Origin: an uncultured Clostridia bacterium
Lineage (GTDB): Bacteria > Bacillota > Clostridia > Oscillospirales > Ruminococcaceae
Assembly (NCBI GenBank): GCA_947623585.1
Contig: CANQHA010000006.1
Span: 1-56,252 of the forward strand
Direction: 5' to 3'
Length of the DNA: 56,252 nt
Shown here piece after piece: positions 54,479-56,252 of the stretch. Every line of letters begins with the position of its first letter. The stretch's first letter is position 1. The position numbers and the translations under genes are program-made. The notes under the pieces are model-generated. The model had not been told where the DNA came from. It searched no databases and saw nothing but the letters and a program-made list of their open reading frames with translations.

Positions 54479-55075
54479 TTATTTGGAATAAAGCTCGACG
54501 ATGAGGTGTTCCTCGACTTCGTAATCAAGATCTTCCTTGACGGGGAGCCTTACAACGCTTGCGGTGAGATTTTCCTTGTTGACGTCAAGCCAAGTGGGAA
54601 CGAGTCTGCCGTTGGTAGCCTCGACTATCTCCTGGAACTTGACGCTCTTTTTGGAGTTTTCTCTTAAAGAGACAACGTCGCCGACCTTTACGCGGAAGGA
54701 GGGGATATCGACTCTCTTGCCGTTGACATCGAAATGACCGTGGGAAACGAGCTGTCTTGCTTCACGTCTGGTCATGGAAAGACCCATTCTGAACACAACG
54801 TTGTCAAGTCTCGACTCTAAAAGGGTAAGAAGATTGGCGCCCGCCTGTCCCTCCATTTTCTCGGCTCTTTCATAAATATGCCTGAACTGCTTTTCGCCGG
54901 GACCGTAGATGAACTTGAGCTTCTGTTTCTCTTTGAGCTGCTTTTTGTAATCAGACTCTTTCTTCCTTGAATTTGAAGCCGCGTTTCTCTTTGTTTCCTT
55001 GCCAACGCCCATGACCATGGGGCTGATTCCGAGTGACTTGCACTTTTTGAGAATAGGTTCCTTGTTGACTGCCAT
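54479..55075 (-). CDS. rpsD: 30S ribosomal protein S4
   Basis: A primary 16S-binding protein and early assembly factor. The 198-residue protein has an S4 RNA-binding domain (ESRLDNVVFRMGLSMTRREA, about 86-105; VSHGHFDVNGKRVDIPS). It lacks the full zinc-binding Cys set at the N-terminus (only one Cys in KKCKSLG), so it is the zinc-independent type. It is encoded between rpsK and rpoA. Confidence 0.98.
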   Translation of the reverse strand: MAVNKEPILKKCKSLGISPMVMGVGKETKRNAASNSRKKESDYKKQLKEKQKLKFIYGPGEKQFRHIYERAEKMEGQAGANLLTLLESRLDNVVFRMGLSMTRREARQLVSHGHFDVNGKRVDIPSFRVKVGDVVSLRENSKKSVKFQEIVEATNGRLVPTWLDVNKENLTASVVRLPVKEDLDYEVEEHLIVELYSK

Positions 55076-55164
55076 AATAAATTTTCCTCCGTTTTTAATT
55101 TAGTATCGGGTCTTTTTTCACGCACCCGACGCCGAGCAACCTTTAAACTCGGCTTTGGCAGAGA

Positions 55165-55566
55165 TCAAACTCTGCGGCGTTTCGGCGGGCGGCAGCCGTT
55201 GTGAGGAATGGGGGTAACGTCCTTGATAAGTCTTACCTCAAGCTCCTCAGACTGAAGCGCTCTTATTGCGGCTTCTCTGCCCTGGCCCGGTCCGTTTACA
55301 TACACCTCAACGACTTTAAGGCCGTGCTCCTTTGCGGCTCGCGCTGCTGTTTCGGCAGCAGACTGAGCGGCGAACGGAGTTGATTTTTTCGAGCCGCGGA
55401 AGCCGAGACCTCCGGCCGAAGCCCAAGAAATCGCGTTGCCCTGCATATCGGTGATGGTGACGATTGTGTTGTTGAACGAGGACTGGATATGAACCTGTCC
55501 CTGCTCGATATTCTTTCTTTCTCTGCGGCGGCGAACGACCGTCTTTTTGCCTTTTTGCTGAGCCAT
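55165..55566 (-). CDS. rpsK: 30S ribosomal protein S11
   Basis: A 133-residue S11 with [42 protein letters not shown] and the C-terminal [18 protein letters not shown]. It is part of the platform of the small subunit. An AGGAGG-type site precedes the ATG. It lies 16 bp after rpsM. Confidence 0.98.
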   Translation of the reverse strand: MAQQKGKKTVVRRRRERKNIEQGQVHIQSSFNNTIVTITDMQGNAISWASAGGLGFRGSKKSTPFAAQSAAETAARAAKEHGLKVVEVYVNGPGQGREAAIRALQSEELEVRLIKDVTPIPHNGCRPPKRRRV

Positions 55567-55582
55567 GGTTTATATCCCTCCT

Positions 55583-55951
55583 TTACTTCTTCTTGTTTGC
55601 GATGGTCTTTGCAGGTCCCTTGCGAGTCCTTGCGTTGGTTTTGGTTCTCTGACCTCTTACAGGCAGACCTCTTCTGTGGCGAACGCCGCGATAGCAGCCG
55701 ACCTCGATAAGTCTCTTGATATTAAGCTGGACTTCTCTTCTTTTATCGCCTTCGACGATAAGGTGGTGGTCGATATATTCGCGGAGCTTTGCAACGTCGT
55801 CCTCAGACATATCCTTGACGCGAACGTCGGGATCAACGCCTGTTTCCTTGCAGATCTTGGTCGCGGTCGGCTGTCCGATTCCGTAGATATAGGTCAGCGC
55901 GACTTCGATCCTTTTGTCTCTGGGAAGGTCAATACTTGCTATACGTGCCAT
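55583..55951 (-). CDS. rpsM: 30S ribosomal protein S13
   Basis: A 122-residue S13 beginning [20 protein letters not shown], with [23 protein letters not shown] and a basic tail. It contacts P-site tRNA and the 50S subunit. It is encoded between rpmJ (28 bp upstream) and rpsK. Confidence 0.98.
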   Translation of the reverse strand: MARIASIDLPRDKRIEVALTYIYGIGQPTATKICKETGVDPDVRVKDMSEDDVAKLREYIDHHLIVEGDKRREVQLNIKRLIEVGCYRGVRHRRGLPVRGQRTKTNARTRKGPAKTIANKKK

Positions 55952-55979
55952 ACTTTAGCTGCACCTCCATTAACTGTTT

Positions 55980-56093
55980 TTATCCCTGACGCTGTTTGTG
56001 CTTGGGGTTCTCGCAAATCACCATAACGCGGCCTTTGCGCTTTATAACCTTGCACTTCTCGCACATGGGTTTAACTGAAGGTCTTACTTTCAT
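55980..56093 (-). CDS. rpmJ: 50S ribosomal protein L36
   Basis: A 37-residue L36: [20 protein letters not shown], then the [16 protein letters not shown] tail. It retains the zinc-ribbon ligands Cys11, Cys14, Cys27 and His32. The start at 56093 has a GGAGG-type site. It is too short for many gene callers but exactly in place between infA and rpsM. Confidence 0.97.
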   Translation of the reverse strand: MKVRPSVKPMCEKCKVIKRKGRVMVICENPKHKQRQG

Positions 56094-56162
56094 TGAAATA
56101 CCTCCTCAATTTTTGGCGAAGGATCAATTCGATCTCTTCTTACGGTTGTTTTTAAAGGGCTT

Positions 56163-56252
56163 TTATTTGGATCTCCAGGTGATCCTGCCCTTTGTAAGGT
56201 CATAGGGTGACATCTCGACCGTGACCTTATCTCCGGGAACAATGCGAATGTA
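56163..56252 (-). CDS. infA: Translation initiation factor IF-1 (C-terminal part)
   Basis: Only the last 29 residues are inside the window: YIRIVPGDKVTVEMSPYDLT, followed by KGRITWRSK and a stop. This is the C-terminal half of the IF-1 OB fold, which binds the ribosomal A site during initiation. The start and promoter lie beyond the right edge. Order infA-rpmJ-rpsM-rpsK-rpsD-rpoA-rplQ is the standard alpha cluster. Confidence 0.95.
   Translation of the reverse strand, partial: YIRIVPGDKVTVEMSPYDLTKGRITWRSK

Overview
The window comes from a spore-forming, Gram-positive Clostridia-type chromosome, most likely an Oscillospirales/Ruminococcaceae-like anaerobe. This rests on consensus sigma-A promoters, purine-rich ribosome binding sites, a T-box leader ahead of leuA, a spoVA-type gene, a type III glutamine synthetase, a BlaR1/BlaI-type pair, lipobox lipoproteins, GH30/GH43 xylan enzymes and a very large acyl-CoA dehydratase activase-type protein. 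The genus cannot be named from the sequence alone.

Layout. 1-5.4 kb: the str cluster rpsL-rpsG-fusA-tuf (minus strand), then a small unknown membrane protein. 5.6-10.9 kb: a 35-codon gene behind an operator-like promoter, converging on a giant BlaR1-like protease with its BlaI-type repressor. 11-17.3 kb: a xylan-use operon (secreted GH30 glucuronoxylanase, cytosolic GH43, carboxylesterase) and an Ig-like lipoprotein. 17.5-22.8 kb: pduL, and a PHP-GT2-YfhO operon resembling the CsbB/YfhO envelope glycosylation pair. 23.5-26.8 kb: a GDSL/SGNH lipoprotein, convergent with an operon of an AlkZ-related protein, a hexapeptide acyltransferase and CsaA. 27.3-38.7 kb: a T-box controlled branched-chain amino acid operon leuA-leuC-leuD-leuB-ilvB-ilvN-ilvC-ilvD with an AAA+ ATPase as its last gene. 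38.7-52.7 kb: a DtxR-type regulator, a CmpB-like membrane protein, the activase-type protein, an unknown membrane protein, a zinc-protease-like protein, an AT-richer XRE regulator segment between direct repeats, glnN, an ECF sigma/anti-sigma-like pair, and a spoVAC-like gene. 52.9-56.25 kb: the alpha ribosomal cluster rplQ-rpoA-rpsD-rpsK-rpsM-rpmJ-infA (minus strand; infA is cut by the window end).

How the genes work together. The two translation clusters run in the same direction but are 47 kb apart and in unusual order, with str downstream of alpha. The leu/ilv operon encodes the leucine-specific branch complete plus the shared acetolactate-to-ketoacid steps; the T-box reads uncharged tRNA-Leu. 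GH30, GH43 and the esterase form a small glucuronoxylan-processing set. GT2 plus YfhO probably decorate a surface polymer.

The most unusual content is intergenic. There is a family of foldback elements with AAAAGGTAT ends whose terminal hairpins differ between copies, a companion repeat of about 139 bp, a three-armed cloverleaf foldback, a hairpin tract inside the ilvC-ilvD junction, TCTAAnn/TCTGAnn heptad repeats beside promoters, and a direct-repeat pair before the T-box promoter. No rRNA, tRNA, CRISPR array, IS transposase or prophage gene was seen.
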